Origin: Pluralibacter gergoviae ATCC 33028 = NBRC 105706 | GTDB lineage: Bacteria > Pseudomonadota > Gammaproteobacteria > Enterobacterales > Enterobacteriaceae | DNA length: 35,660 nt | Assembly: GCF_001598855.1 (NCBI RefSeq) | Contig: NZ_BCZS01000040.1 | Location: forward strand, 1 to 35,660 | Direction of reading: 5' to 3' | Part shown: piece after piece, positions 10,215-18,995 of the stretch | Layout of the letters: each line of letters starts with the position of its first letter | Position numbering within the stretch: the stretch's first letter is position 1 | Made by a program: the position numbers and the translations under genes | The notes under the pieces: generated by a model | Database searches by the model: none | What the model was told of the DNA's origin: nothing | What the model saw: only the letters and a program-made list of their open reading frames with translations

Positions 10215-12701
10215 ATGATGAAGCAGGGCGTCTTCTGCACCGGCAGATTAAGCACCGCGATTGCCGTCGCGCTCTGCTGTTTTCCGCCATATTCCAACGG
10301 ACAGGAAACTTCGGCTGGCGAATATAAATTTAACGATGGCTTTATCGTTGGCAGCCGTGAGAGGGTCGATCTTTCCCGCTTTACGACCAGCGCTATCAGT
10401 GAGGGCGTTTACTCGCTGGATGTTTATACCAACGGCGAATGGAAAGGTCGCTATGATCTGAACGTCAGGCGCCAGCCGGACGGTAAGCTCGGTATCTGCT
10501 ACACCAAAGCGATGCTGGCCCAGTATGGCATTGCCGCAGATAAGCTCAACCGCCAGCTCAGCGAGAAGGAGGGCTACTGCGGGCCGCTCAAGGCTTGGCG
10601 CAGCGAAGAGAATGTGCAGGATAACCTGATTCAGTCCTCCCTGCGCCTTGAGATCTCGGTACCGCAGATCTATGAAGATCAGCGCCTGAAAAACTACGTC
10701 AGCCCGGAATTCTGGGACAAGGGCATTGCGGCGCTCAATCTGGGCTGGATGGCGAACGCCTGGAACAACCATACGTCAGGGCAGGGATCGGATAACAACA
10801 GCGCCTACCTCGGTCTTAACGGTGGTCTGTCGTGGAACGGCTGGCTGCTCAAGCACATCGGTAACCTTAACTGGCAGGAGCAGCAGGGCGGCGCCCACTG
10901 GCACAGCAACCAGACCTATCTGCAGCGGCCGATCCCGGCGATGAACTCTATTTTTACCGGCGGCCAGCTGTTCACCAGCGGCGAGTTCTTCGACACCATC
11001 GGCGTGCGCGGCGTGAATCTGGCGACGGATGACAACATGTTCCCGGACGGGATGCGCTCCTACGCCCCGGAAATTCGCGGCGTCGCCCAGAGTAACGCCC
11101 TGGTGACGGTGCGCCAGGGCAACAATATTATCTATCAGACTACGGTTCCGCCGGGTCCCTTCACCCTGCAGGACGTTTACCCTTCCGGCTACGGCAGCGA
11201 TCTCGATGTATCGGTAAAAGAGGCGGACGGTACGGTAAATGTCTTCAGCGTGCCCTATGCCTCGGTTGCCCAGCTGGTGCGGCCCGGCATGACGCGCTAC
11301 GCGATCTCGGCCGGTAAAGTGGACGATGACTCCCTGCGCCACAAGCCGACGCTCTATCAGGCCACCTGGCAGCACGGTCTGAGCAATATGTTTACCGGCT
11401 ATACCGGCGTGACCGGGTTTAACGACTATCAGGCATTCCTGCTGGGTACCGGGATGAATACCGGTATCGGGGCGCTCTCCTTCGACGTTACCCACTCCCG
11501 GCTGAAGAGCGGTTCGCTTGACGAGAACGGTCAGAGCTATCGCGCCACCTTTAACCGGATGTTTGTTGAAACCCAGACCAGCATCGTACTGGCGGCCTAT
11601 CGCTATTCAACCAAGGGCTACTACAACCTCAACGATGCGCTGTATGCGGTCGACCAGGAGCGCAACAGCCGCAATAACTATGTGCTGTGGCGGCAGAAAA
11701 ACGGCATGACTTTCACCGTTAACCAGAACCTACCGGAGGGCTGGGGGGGCTTCTACCTCAGCGGGCGGGTTTCCGACTACTGGAACCGCTCCGGCACCGA
11801 GAAGCAGTACCAGCTGAGCTACAACAATTCATTTGGCCGCCTCTCCTGGTCAATGAGCGCCCAGCGCGTCTATACGCCAGACAGCTCCGGCCACAGCAAG
11901 GACGACCGGGTATCGTTTAACTTCAGCTATCCGCTGTGGTTTGGCGAAAACCGCACGGCCAACCTGACGTCGAACACGGCCTTTAATAACTCGCACTTCT
12001 CCAGCTCGCAGATTGGCATCAACGGCTCGCTGGATAATGAAAACAATCTCAACTACGGCGTTTCTACCACCACGACCCCCGGCGGCAAGCACGACGTGGC
12101 GCTGAACGGCAGCTACCGTACGCCGTGGACCACGCTTAACGGCAGCTACAGCCAGGGCTCGGGCTACCGCCAGAGCGGTATCGGCGGCAGCGGTACGCTG
12201 ATAGCCCACAGCGGCGGCGTGGTACTGTCGCCGGAAACCGGCACCACCATGGCGCTGATTGAGGCCAAAAACGCGAAGGGCGCGATGTTGCCCGGCTCGC
12301 CGGGCACCCGGGTGGACAGCAACGGCTACGCCATCCTGCCGTACCTGCGCCCGTACCGCATTAATTCGGTGGAAATAGATCCGAAAGGCAGCCAGGACGA
12401 TATCGCCTTTGACCGCACGATGGCACAGGTGGTGCCGTGGGAGGGCAGCGTAGTGAAAGTCACCTTCGCCACCGAAGTGCAAAACAATATTACCCTGCTG
12501 GCGCGCCAGCCCGGCGGCGAACCGCTGCCGTTTGCGGCCACTATCTACGATCCTGCCGGGAAGGAGATTGGCGTTGTCGGCCAGGGCAGCATGATGTTCA
12601 TCAGCAGCGCGGAGGCAAAGCGCGCCATCGTCAAGTGGAGCGGCGGGCAGTGCGCCGTTGACCTCAATGCCTCAAACAGTAAGGAAGCAGTATGTCGATA
12701 A
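10215..12701 (+). CDS. mrkC: type 3 fimbria outer-membrane usher MrkC
   Basis: FimD/PapC-family usher, the outer-membrane pore that assembles and secretes the fimbria. At 828 residues it has the expected MrkC length. Order: signal peptide, N-terminal chaperone-subunit binding domain (YKFNDGFIVGSRERVDLSRF..., with a cysteine pair), 24-strand beta-barrel (about 150-680; NSIFTGGQLFTSGEFFDTIGVRG, PDGMRSYAPEIRGVAQSNA), then C-terminal plug/CTD with GTRVDSNGYAILPYLRPYRIN, PFAATIYDPAGKEIGVVGQGS and Cys near the end. Two adjacent ATGs (10215, 10218) follow AAGGGA. The 3' end overlaps mrkD by 10 bp. Confidence 0.96.
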   Translation: MMKQGVFCTGRLSTAIAVALCCFPPYSNGQETSAGEYKFNDGFIVGSRERVDLSRFTTSAISEGVYSLDVYTNGEWKGRYDLNVRRQPDGKLGICYTKAMLAQYGIAADKLNRQLSEKEGYCGPLKAWRSEENVQDNLIQSSLRLEISVPQIYEDQRLKNYVSPEFWDKGIAALNLGWMANAWNNHTSGQGSDNNSAYLGLNGGLSWNGWLLKHIGNLNWQEQQGGAHWHSNQTYLQRPIPAMNSIFTGGQLFTSGEFFDTIGVRGVNLATDDNMFPDGMRSYAPEIRGVAQSNALVTVRQGNNIIYQTTVPPGPFTLQDVYPSGYGSDLDVSVKEADGTVNVFSVPYASVAQLVRPGMTRYAISAGKVDDDSLRHKPTLYQATWQHGLSNMFTGYTGVTGFNDYQAFLLGTGMNTGIGALSFDVTHSRLKSGSLDENGQSYRATFNRMFVETQTSIVLAAYRYSTKGYYNLNDALYAVDQERNSRNNYVLWRQKNGMTFTVNQNLPEGWGGFYLSGRVSDYWNRSGTEKQYQLSYNNSFGRLSWSMSAQRVYTPDSSGHSKDDRVSFNFSYPLWFGENRTANLTSNTAFNNSHFSSSQIGINGSLDNENNLNYGVSTTTTPGGKHDVALNGSYRTPWTTLNGSYSQGSGYRQSGIGGSGTLIAHSGGVVLSPETGTTMALIEAKNAKGAMLPGSPGTRVDSNGYAILPYLRPYRINSVEIDPKGSQDDIAFDRTMAQVVPWEGSVVKVTFATEVQNNITLLARQPGGEPLPFAATIYDPAGKEIGVVGQGSMMFISSAEAKRAIVKWSGGQCAVDLNASNSKEAVCR

Positions 12702-13699
12702 GTAAAAAACTGATCCTCGGCGCGGTGCTGATGATGGGGGCGGCGAGTGCCTGGGCGGATTGTACGCGGGGGAGGGCGGCGACCGTTCGCCTGGATATGG
12801 CGATGGGCAGGGTGGTTGTCGATCCCAACCTCGCCGTGGGGGCCGTTATTGCCCAGCAAAGCTGGACAATGCCGTCGTCGGGCGGGAACAACAACTTTTT
12901 TTATACCTGTACCGGAAGGAACACCTTTAAGGCGGATATTGTTGCCCCCGGGGTTAGCGATCTTGGCAATAAAATCTATTCCACTAACGTTCCGGGGATT
13001 GGCCTGCGATTCAGCCGGGGCGGTAATTCCGTCAATATCGTCTATCCCGGCTCGTACACACCGCAAGTGCCGGAATGGCAGACCACAAATTATACCCTTG
13101 AAGGCTCCCGCTTCACGCTGGAGGTGATTAAAACCGCGGCATTAACCGGCAGCGGTACGCTTGCTGCGGGTCAGTATACTTCCTATGACTGGGAGTATGG
13201 TCGCGGCAACCCCATTTTGACCACATTCCTGAGCGCCAACGCCATCACCATCGTCTCTCCCTCCTGCACCGTCGTCGGGGGTAAGAATATGAACGTCGAC
13301 GTCGGCAGCATCCGGCGCAGCGATCTCACAGGCGTCGGTTCGACGGCGGGCGGCAAAGACTTCAGCATCCAGCTGCAGTGCAGCGGTGGCCTTAACGATA
13401 GCGGCTATGCCAACATTGAAACCTCCTTCTCCGGCACGCTGGCGACCGGTACTTCCGCTAATACGGGCGCGTTGATGAACGAGAAAACCGGCAGCAGCAA
13501 GGCGGAAGGCGTCGGTGTTCAGGTACTGAAAGAGGGGACGCCGCTGGAATTTAACAAAAAGTACAACGTCGCCAGGCTCAACAACCAGGAGATACGCTAT
13601 ATCGATATCCCGCTGCGCGCCCGCTTTTATCAATACGCCCCCACCATCAGCGCAGGTGAAGTGGAATCGCATATGATCTTTAACCTGACCTATGACTAA
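12692..13699 (+). CDS. mrkD: type 3 fimbria tip adhesin MrkD
   Basis: Two-domain adhesin at the fimbrial tip; in Klebsiella it binds collagen-type extracellular matrix. 335 residues, about the usual length. Signal peptide MSISKKLILGAVLMMGAASAWA. The N-terminal lectin-like domain occupies about 23-185. The C-terminal pilin domain starts near SPSCTVVGGKNMNVDVG and contains SIQLQCSGG (second cysteine), ending HMIFNLTYD, a typical donor-strand motif. Ribosome-binding site AAGGA inside the mrkC end. MrkD alleles vary in the N-terminal domain, so binding specificity cannot be read from sequence. Confidence 0.93.
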   Translation: MSISKKLILGAVLMMGAASAWADCTRGRAATVRLDMAMGRVVVDPNLAVGAVIAQQSWTMPSSGGNNNFFYTCTGRNTFKADIVAPGVSDLGNKIYSTNVPGIGLRFSRGGNSVNIVYPGSYTPQVPEWQTTNYTLEGSRFTLEVIKTAALTGSGTLAAGQYTSYDWEYGRGNPILTTFLSANAITIVSPSCTVVGGKNMNVDVGSIRRSDLTGVGSTAGGKDFSIQLQCSGGLNDSGYANIETSFSGTLATGTSANTGALMNEKTGSSKAEGVGVQVLKEGTPLEFNKKYNVARLNNQEIRYIDIPLRARFYQYAPTISAGEVESHMIFNLTYD

Positions 13700-13712
13700 T
13701 CCGGGAGGCGGG

Positions 13713-14351
13713 ATGCACGGCATTATCTCTGACTTTATTCGCGCAACCTCGCTCTGCGTAGCCCTCTCGGCCGCGCAGGCGCAGGCCTTTGAAACCAACT
13801 ACGACCGCGGCCGCGTGGATTTTTCCGGGCGGGTGACGGATATCTCCTGCAGCGTGTCGCTTAACGGCGCGCACAATGCCGGCAGCGGCAGCGTCTGGCT
13901 CCCCCCCGTCAGCCTGGCGGAGGTGCACGACAGCGGTGCCGGAGCTTATCTGAAGCCAAAACCGTTCACCCTTGAGCTGTCCAACTGCCAACTGCGCCAC
14001 GGCGGCAACGTTCCGGCAGACCAGGATCAGGTGCGGCGGGTCAGCGTTCGCTGGGTGGATGGTTTTGTGGTTAACGATGTCAATAATGAAAATGCGGGGT
14101 ATCTGGCCAATACGCTGCCAGACGGCGCTCAGCATATTTATCTGGCCCTTGCCACAAATAATAACAACACGCTGAGTAAGGATAATAAAATTGTGCCGGG
14201 CGATCTGCAGCAGAATCAGGTCTATTTACGTGATAAAGCTGTCAATGGTGGTATCTATACTTACTATATTGGTTACGTGACCGCAACGCCGTTACGCGCC
14301 ACCAGCGGCCCTATTACCAGCTGGGCAACGTGGGAGCTTGTTTATAATTAA
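13713..14351 (+). CDS. mrkF: type 3 fimbria minor subunit MrkF
   Basis: Minor pilin related to MrkA, reported to help anchor and stabilise the fimbria on the surface. I start at ATG 13713, preceded by GGGAGG at ideal spacing; an ATG at 13692 lacks one. This gives 212 residues, close to the known 211. Signal peptide MHGIISDFIRATSLCVALSAAQAQA, then FETNYDRGRVDFSGRVTDISCSVSL, YLKPKPFTLELSNCQL and C-terminal SWATWELVYN. Last gene of the operon; 13 bp from the mrkD stop. Confidence 0.92.
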   Translation: MHGIISDFIRATSLCVALSAAQAQAFETNYDRGRVDFSGRVTDISCSVSLNGAHNAGSGSVWLPPVSLAEVHDSGAGAYLKPKPFTLELSNCQLRHGGNVPADQDQVRRVSVRWVDGFVVNDVNNENAGYLANTLPDGAQHIYLALATNNNNTLSKDNKIVPGDLQQNQVYLRDKAVNGGIYTYYIGYVTATPLRATSGPITSWATWELVYN

Positions 14352-14365
14352 GTATGATCCTGGCG

Positions 14366-14386
14366 TCGCCTGCAGCAGGCAGGCGA
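14366..14386. terminator. hairpin between mrkF and fimZ (convergent)
   Basis: Stem TCGCCTGC (14366-14373) / GCAGGCGA (14379-14386), 5-nt loop, lying between the convergent mrkF and fimZ genes. No strong U-run on either side; a probable but weak transcript end. Confidence 0.45.
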
Positions 14387-14409
14387 GACACCGTTAAATG
14401 CTTATTTAT

Positions 14410-15042
14410 TCACAGCAACTCGTGGGCTTTTGCATAATCAATCAATTCAACAATAGTATGTACCCCCAGCTTAGAGAAAATATTGGATTTGTGGGCGCTA
14501 ATTGTTTTGTTACTTAACAACAGCTGCTCGGCGATTTCCTTATTCGTTAAGCCATTGGCGAGATAACGAAGTACCGTTACCTCACGATTAGATAATGGCA
14601 GTTCATTTATTTCTCCCCGCCTTGGAGAGTGGTGGCTCAGGAGATTAAGCGTTTCCGAGGGAAAAAATGAATAACCGGCCAGCAACATCTCTACTGCCCG
14701 AATGATATCATTGTGGTCCTTCCGCTTACTGATAAAACCATTAGCTCCGGCCCGCAGCGCTCGCCCGGCGTAAAAGCTTTCGGATCTTGATGAAAGAAAA
14801 AGAACTCGAGTGGTTGGGCTTAACTCATTGATTCTTTTAAGCAAAGAAAAGCCATCAGTGCCGGGCAGTTCCACATCGAGAATCACCAGGTCAACGGGCT
14901 GCTTTTTTATATAGTCAATAAGCTCTCTGCCATTGTCTGATTTTAGCACTACCTGGATGTTGCTATTTGCTTTCAGCAAAACTTCTATCGACATTCTGAC
15001 GATAGGCTGTTCGTCCATAATAATAACGGATGCCGGTTTCAT
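14410..15042 (-). CDS. fimZ: FimZ-type response regulator (receiver plus LuxR HTH)
   Basis: A 210-residue NarL/FixJ-type regulator. Receiver domain about 1-120: acidic residues near DEQPI (about 10-12), phospho-acceptor Asp in LVILDVELPGTDGF (about 56), conserved Lys in NGFISKRKDH. LuxR-type HTH about 145-205 (LSNREVTVLRYLANGLTNKEIAEQL, SAHKSNIFSKLGVHTIVELIDYAK). It strongly resembles E. coli FimZ, which sits at the same place between sfmF and argU. In Salmonella FimZ activates type 1 fimbriae; whether it acts on mrk here is inference. Ribosome-binding site AGGGA before ATG. Confidence 0.93.
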   Translation of the reverse strand: MKPASVIIMDEQPIVRMSIEVLLKANSNIQVVLKSDNGRELIDYIKKQPVDLVILDVELPGTDGFSLLKRINELSPTTRVLFLSSRSESFYAGRALRAGANGFISKRKDHNDIIRAVEMLLAGYSFFPSETLNLLSHHSPRRGEINELPLSNREVTVLRYLANGLTNKEIAEQLLLSNKTISAHKSNIFSKLGVHTIVELIDYAKAHELL

Positions 15043-15219
15043 TTTCTGTCCCTCAGATATAGGTGCTGTTGTGCTGAGTTCTTGCAGGAACCAATATCAG
15101 CAAAATTGTCTATGATGTTAGATCATATTGTTAGCGGTTTTTATTCCTCTGTACATAAAGTGCCAGAAACGGAAGCGCGCCTGGAGTATTAGCCAGTTGT
15201 CAGAGAGTGGGGTGCTATC

Positions 15220-15396
15220 ATGGATGTTTTTGATATTGGTGTTTCTGTCATAGTGATCATTCCCTTGTTATTAAGTACAGAAGTAAAGGTATTAGTGAAT
15301 ACATTTATTCGACGACTAGTCCTGGTACTTTTTTCTTATTCTTCCAGCCCAGCGATTATACCGCTTAACTTTTTCTGGAAAAGTCGTAGAAAATGA
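15220..15396 (+). CDS. possible 58-residue hydrophobic small protein
   Basis: Short frame starting ATG 15220 (preceded by GTGGGG) and ending TGA 15394-15396. The product starts MDVFDIGVSVIVIIPLLLS, has a second hydrophobic stretch (LVLVLFSYSSSP, about 34-45) and ends basic (WKSRRK). This is the look of a small membrane protein. It is AT-rich like its surroundings. No family is recognised and there is no independent sign of translation, so it may be chance. Confidence 0.3.
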   Translation: MDVFDIGVSVIVIIPLLLSTEVKVLVNTFIRRLVLVLFSYSSSPAIIPLNFFWKSRRK

Positions 15397-15943
15397 TAAA
15401 GCACTTTACTTATTATGATGTGCTAATAAAAATTAATTAGGAATTTTCTTTTGGTGGGTTTTTCTGCGAATTTCAGATTTGGTAACGGGAACGATTCCTG
15501 GTGTCGGCAAAAACAAAACAACCCACTGGATGTTGATTTTTTGTTAATTTTATTTCGAAATTATTTAACCGCCGTATTGACACCTGAAATGATGTGATGA
15601 TGGTACGATGAAGAAATATCTTATTGTATTTATTGCTTTTATTGACTATCCGGATGTGACACAGGGCCAGAATATAAGAAGGTAAACGATTGCAGCCCGG
15701 CGCGGTCGTCGCGCTTCTGTTTATTAAATAGACGACACAGAGGCGGGGGACACCGGGTCAACACAAACAGTAATGTTGTTATTTTCACTTTATTCACCAT
15801 CTTATGTAGTCCCTGTAACTGCGGGGGTAATCTTCCAGGAATAGTTATAATTGTTAAATAATGGTTAATTATTAACAATAATTTAACTAAACATTAAGCA
15901 ATTTCTTATTATTTTAGGACATTGCTTAACTAATCCCGATCTT
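15397..15943. other. AT-rich intergenic region, no convincing gene
   Basis: Very AT-rich. A 79-codon minus-strand frame (15639-15878) and a 25-codon frame from ATG 15608 look like chance. No tRNA, insertion-sequence ends or clear promoter pair were seen. It separates two LuxR-type regulator genes. Confidence 0.45.
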
Positions 15944-16645
15944 TCAACAATGCTTGTCGCTGAGCTTCAGCAGCAGGCGTATCAGCTGCTGGCGGCAATT
16001 TAGCTTCAGCAGGGTCTGGATGCGCCCCATGCTATAAATTATGCGATGGTAAGGTAGCTGCAGCTGCCGCGCTATTGCACGTAGAGAGAAACCCTGCGCC
16101 ATCAGGAGTAGAATTTTCCACTGCTTTTGGCTCAATACGCGCTCTTGTGTCTCGGCCCGGGTAAATGTTGACTGCATCAGGCCCACTATTTTACGTATCT
16201 TTTGCCGCTTATTGATGACAATGGCCGAACAGGCGGCCTGAACAAAGGTTTCTATGTCGCTCGCCTCTTCAGAGGCAAGAAATGCAAGCTGCAGATCGGG
16301 GCGCCGCAGTCGTAATGTTCTCACTCTGTCGAGAAGGTCAATGACGGGAATTGCCCAGCCCTCGAGATCGATAATTGCCCCGCTACTGTTACCTTCCTCA
16401 AGCGCCAAAAAAGCCTCCTCCGGATCGCCATAGATGGGATAATAGCAGAGCGGAGCAGGGCTTTGCGCTATGCCTTCAGCCAGAAAACGATCTCCGGTAA
16501 CGACGACGCGAAGCTCGGGTGTCCTGGCGCCTGGCTCAGGCAAATCGCTATGCTCTATCAGCACGTTCTGAGGAAAGGGGGGCGGATTGCTCTGTAACGC
16601 CCGGAGATTGCGTCTTCTCCTTTCCCTGCGCAGCACGACGCGCAT
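15944..16645 (-). CDS. LuxR-type HTH regulator with divergent receiver-like domain
   Basis: A 233-residue protein. The C-terminal 60-70 residues form a LuxR/GerE-type HTH (VLSQKQWKILLLMAQGFSLRAIARQL, then a basic recognition helix and QQLIRLLLKL). The middle (about 45-155) resembles a response-regulator receiver: AIIDLEGW with a candidate phospho-acceptor Asp and VINKRQ with a Lys. The acidic pocket is not obvious, so it may be a pseudo-receiver as in the BglJ/RcsA/CsgD group. The N-terminus (MRVVLRRERRRRN) is unusually Arg-rich and has no clear ribosome-binding site, so the true start could be further in. Its position beside fimZ and mrk suggests surface-structure or biofilm control (inference). 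Confidence 0.7.
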   Translation of the reverse strand: MRVVLRRERRRRNLRALQSNPPPFPQNVLIEHSDLPEPGARTPELRVVVTGDRFLAEGIAQSPAPLCYYPIYGDPEEAFLALEEGNSSGAIIDLEGWAIPVIDLLDRVRTLRLRRPDLQLAFLASEEASDIETFVQAACSAIVINKRQKIRKIVGLMQSTFTRAETQERVLSQKQWKILLLMAQGFSLRAIARQLQLPYHRIIYSMGRIQTLLKLNCRQQLIRLLLKLSDKHC

Positions 16646-16930
16646 TACTTTTTTTCTGGATAGTGCAGTAATGTTTTATTTTTCTCTTGTAAATTAACAG
16701 CATACTGGAAGCGTTAACCGCCTGCTTTTTATTCAGGCCTTACTGTCTTTATTGTGACTGCTCCGGGATATTCTTCCGCTCGCCTGAATTCAGAGGTATC
16801 GGCTGCGGCTTAAATCACTGCGGGATTTTTCGTATCTGGACGGGAGATGAGGGGGAGTGCATCTTTCAATCATTTCTGGTACATAAAATCATCTTCCCTG
16901 CCCGCGGCGCGCCATACGGGGTAAAATCCA

Positions 16931-16958
16931 TTGACTCACAATACGTTGACCGTATAAT
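16931..16958 (+). promoter_or_regulatory. argU promoter
   Basis: -35 TTGACT (16931-16936), 16-bp spacer, perfect -10 TATAAT (16953-16958), then a GC-containing discriminator (TCCACGCG) as in stable-RNA promoters. Predicted start about 30 bp before the tRNA. The rest of 16646-16930 holds no gene I can support. Confidence 0.88.
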
Positions 16959-16994
16959 TCCACGCGTTTCGCATTGCGAAGTTTTCCTCTCAAT

Positions 16995-17071
<77 letters not shown>

Positions 17072-17074
17072 TCT

Positions 17075-17099
17075 GACTGGTATAACCAGTTCTCTCTTT
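17075..17099 (+). terminator. argU terminator
   Basis: Short stem ACTGGT (17076-17081) / ACCAGT (17085-17090), 3-nt loop, followed by pyrimidine-rich TTCTCTCTTT, immediately after the CCA end. A typical weak tRNA terminator. Confidence 0.65.
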
Positions 17100-17414
17100 G
17101 CCATTGTATCGACATCACTGCAGTTAAAAGCCAGGAAAAGTACCAATTTTGCGGGTATTTCTGGGGAAACCGTGGGTTGTGTGAACAATGGGTAAATGCG
17201 GGATATCCTGCGGCGAAACTCAGGCCCCTTCACGCGCGCCGCAGAGGCGAGCACCAGCACGATGGCATCTTACAGGTCACTTTCGCCAGCGGCGGGGGAT
17301 TGAGCACGGTGAAGAGCCGCAGCGGCAGCCGCCTGTGAAGATACAAAGGCAATCCCCACCGCCCGGAAATCGCGAAGGCTTTGCGGTCAATATCAAACCC
17401 GAGGCGGTAAATGA
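17100..17414. other. spacer between argU and the sarcosine operon
   Basis: No recognisable gene. Composition shifts from AT-rich to GC-rich within this stretch. I looked for an integrase start and for a repeat of the tRNA 3' end (an att site) here and elsewhere in the window and found neither. Open frames crossing it are short; one is only the antisense of argU. Confidence 0.5.
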
Positions 17415-18275
17415 TTAACCCAGTACGACCGTGCGGCTGCCGTTAAGGAATACGCGCTTCTCGACGTGGTAGCGCACGGCGTTGAAAAGCGTGATGCGTT
17501 CAATATCCTGCCCGCGGCTAATCAGGTCCTGCGGGTAGAGCGCGTGATCGACGCTCTGAATGCCCTGGGCGATGATCGGTCCTTCATCGAGGTCGTTATT
17601 CACGTAGTGCGCCGTGGCGCCGACCATCTTAACCCCTTTCTCCCAGGCCTGATGATAGGGCTTCGCACCCTTGAAGCCCGGCAGCAGGGAGTGGTGAATA
17701 TTAATCGCCCGGCCGTCGAGCCGCTGGCACATCGCCGGCGACAGCACCTGCATATAGCGGGCGAGCACCACCAGGTCGATGCGGTATTGCTCCATCAGGG
17801 CGAGGATCTCCGCCTCCTGCTGCGGCCGGTTTTGCGCATTCACCGGCAGGTGGTACCAGGGAATATTGTGCCACTCGGCGAGCGGCTGCAGGTCCGGATG
17901 GTTAGAGATAATCAGCGGCACGTCGATGCTGAGCTGGCCGGTGCGGTGGCGGTAGAGCAGGTCGTTCAGGCAGTGGTCAAACTTTGATACCAGAATGGCG
18001 ACGCGATCCCGGTGGCCGGGGGGCGTCAGCTGCCACTGCATTTCAAACGGGGCGACGCGGGGCGTGAAGCGGTCGCTGAAGCCTTCGCGGCTGAAATTCG
18101 CCGCCGCCTGAAAGGCGATGCGGATAAAAAAGCGTTTGCTGACCCGGTCGTCAAACGAGTGGATCTCATTCACGTAGTGGCCGGATTCGGCCATAAAGCG
18201 CGTCACAACATCCACGGTTCCCAGCCTGCTGGGGCAGCTCGCGGTAAAAATCCAGGCGTCGGGCAGGGTGCTCAT
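17415..18275 (-). CDS. purU: formyltetrahydrofolate deformylase (sox-operon paralogue)
   Basis: PurU hydrolyses 10-formyl-THF to formate and THF, regenerating free folate. Starting at ATG 18275 gives 286 residues; the GGAG is ideally spaced from it, while the ATG at 18281 abuts the GGAG. N-terminal ACT domain about 8-90 (ASCPSRLGTVDVVTRFM). Formyltransferase domain about 95-285 with NIHHSLLPGFKGAKPYHQA (catalytic His) and HYVNNDLDEGPII (catalytic Asp). The housekeeping purU of E. coli lies elsewhere, so this is a second, pathway-dedicated copy. It is last in glyA-soxBDAG-purU and would dispose of C1 units from sarcosine. Confidence 0.93.
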   Translation of the reverse strand: MSTLPDAWIFTASCPSRLGTVDVVTRFMAESGHYVNEIHSFDDRVSKRFFIRIAFQAAANFSREGFSDRFTPRVAPFEMQWQLTPPGHRDRVAILVSKFDHCLNDLLYRHRTGQLSIDVPLIISNHPDLQPLAEWHNIPWYHLPVNAQNRPQQEAEILALMEQYRIDLVVLARYMQVLSPAMCQRLDGRAINIHHSLLPGFKGAKPYHQAWEKGVKMVGATAHYVNNDLDEGPIIAQGIQSVDHALYPQDLISRGQDIERITLFNAVRYHVEKRVFLNGSRTVVLG

Positions 18276-18292
18276 AGGCATCTCCAGATAAG

Positions 18293-18309
18293 GGCGCGCG
18301 CGGCGCGCC
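18293..18309. repeat. REP-like palindrome between soxG and purU
   Basis: Stem GGCGCGC (18293-18299) / GCGCGCC (18303-18309), flanked on both sides by GATAAG-type sequence (GCCGGATAAGGC reads through its right arm). This resembles enterobacterial REP elements and probably stabilises the upstream mRNA. Confidence 0.4.
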
Positions 18310-18317
18310 GGATAAGG

Positions 18318-18995
18318 CTACTGGCTGACGATAAGCCCGTACTCGCGGCTGGCGTCCTGCAGCCACAGCCAGAGGTAGTCGGCGAAGCTGCGGCGCACCA
18401 CCAGCTCCCAACTCTCGTCGCCGGTGCGGCGCAGAAGAACGCTGCTCTTGGCGAAGATGGAGCCGGCCACCTTGCCTACCGGAAATTCGCGGGGGTGCAG
18501 GTCGAGCGGCGTGCTCTTTTTCAGCACGTCCACCGCGCGCGGGCCGGAGAGCATCAGGATGGTCTGGCCGCCGCTGACGTTGACCACCGAGAAGTGCCCG
18601 GCGGCGTCGGCGCGTAGCGCCTTTTCCAGGGCAAACGCCTGTTCGTAAGGCACGGTGACCAGCCATTCGTCGGGGCTGAGCCAGCGGGCGGCAATATCGC
18701 CCTTTTCCGCCGAGGTCAGCGGCTGCAGCGGCAGCCCGATCCCCAGCACCCTGGCGCAGGCGGCGGTAAAGGCGGCGTTGCCGCGGTCGCCGCGCAGGAT
18801 CAGGTGGCCGCGCAGGGCCAGCTCGCGCAGCGTCACGCCGCCCGCAGTCGGCGCATCCGCCGCCAGCCGGGCCAGATCCGCATGGTGCAGCGGCGATTCG
18901 GCGCGGGCGCCGCCGGCGGGCAGCTGGTTCATAACGATCGCGCCGCCGTCTGGCGCTTTATGCACCCGGGTTTCCGGAATTACGGTTTCAGACAT
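18318..18995 (-). CDS. soxG: sarcosine oxidase gamma subunit
   Basis: Small folate-binding-fold subunit of heterotetrameric sarcosine oxidase. Starting at ATG 18995 with a good AGGAG upstream gives 225 residues; the longer frame runs back into soxA. The GcvT-like C-terminal region is visible (VNVSGGQTILMLSGPRAVDVL, about 125-145; FADYLWLWLQDA, near 208-219). It overlaps the soxA 3' end by 8 bp. It has no catalytic flavin of its own and acts in the SoxBDAG complex. Confidence 0.92.
   Translation of the reverse strand: MSETVIPETRVHKAPDGGAIVMNQLPAGGARAESPLHHADLARLAADAPTAGGVTLRELALRGHLILRGDRGNAAFTAACARVLGIGLPLQPLTSAEKGDIAARWLSPDEWLVTVPYEQAFALEKALRADAAGHFSVVNVSGGQTILMLSGPRAVDVLKKSTPLDLHPREFPVGKVAGSIFAKSSVLLRRTGDESWELVVRRSFADYLWLWLQDASREYGLIVSQ

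Noticed and set aside
15639-15878. 79-codon minus-strand frame between the two LuxR-type genes
   Set aside because: AT-rich, no ribosome-binding site, no recognisable domain; most likely chance.
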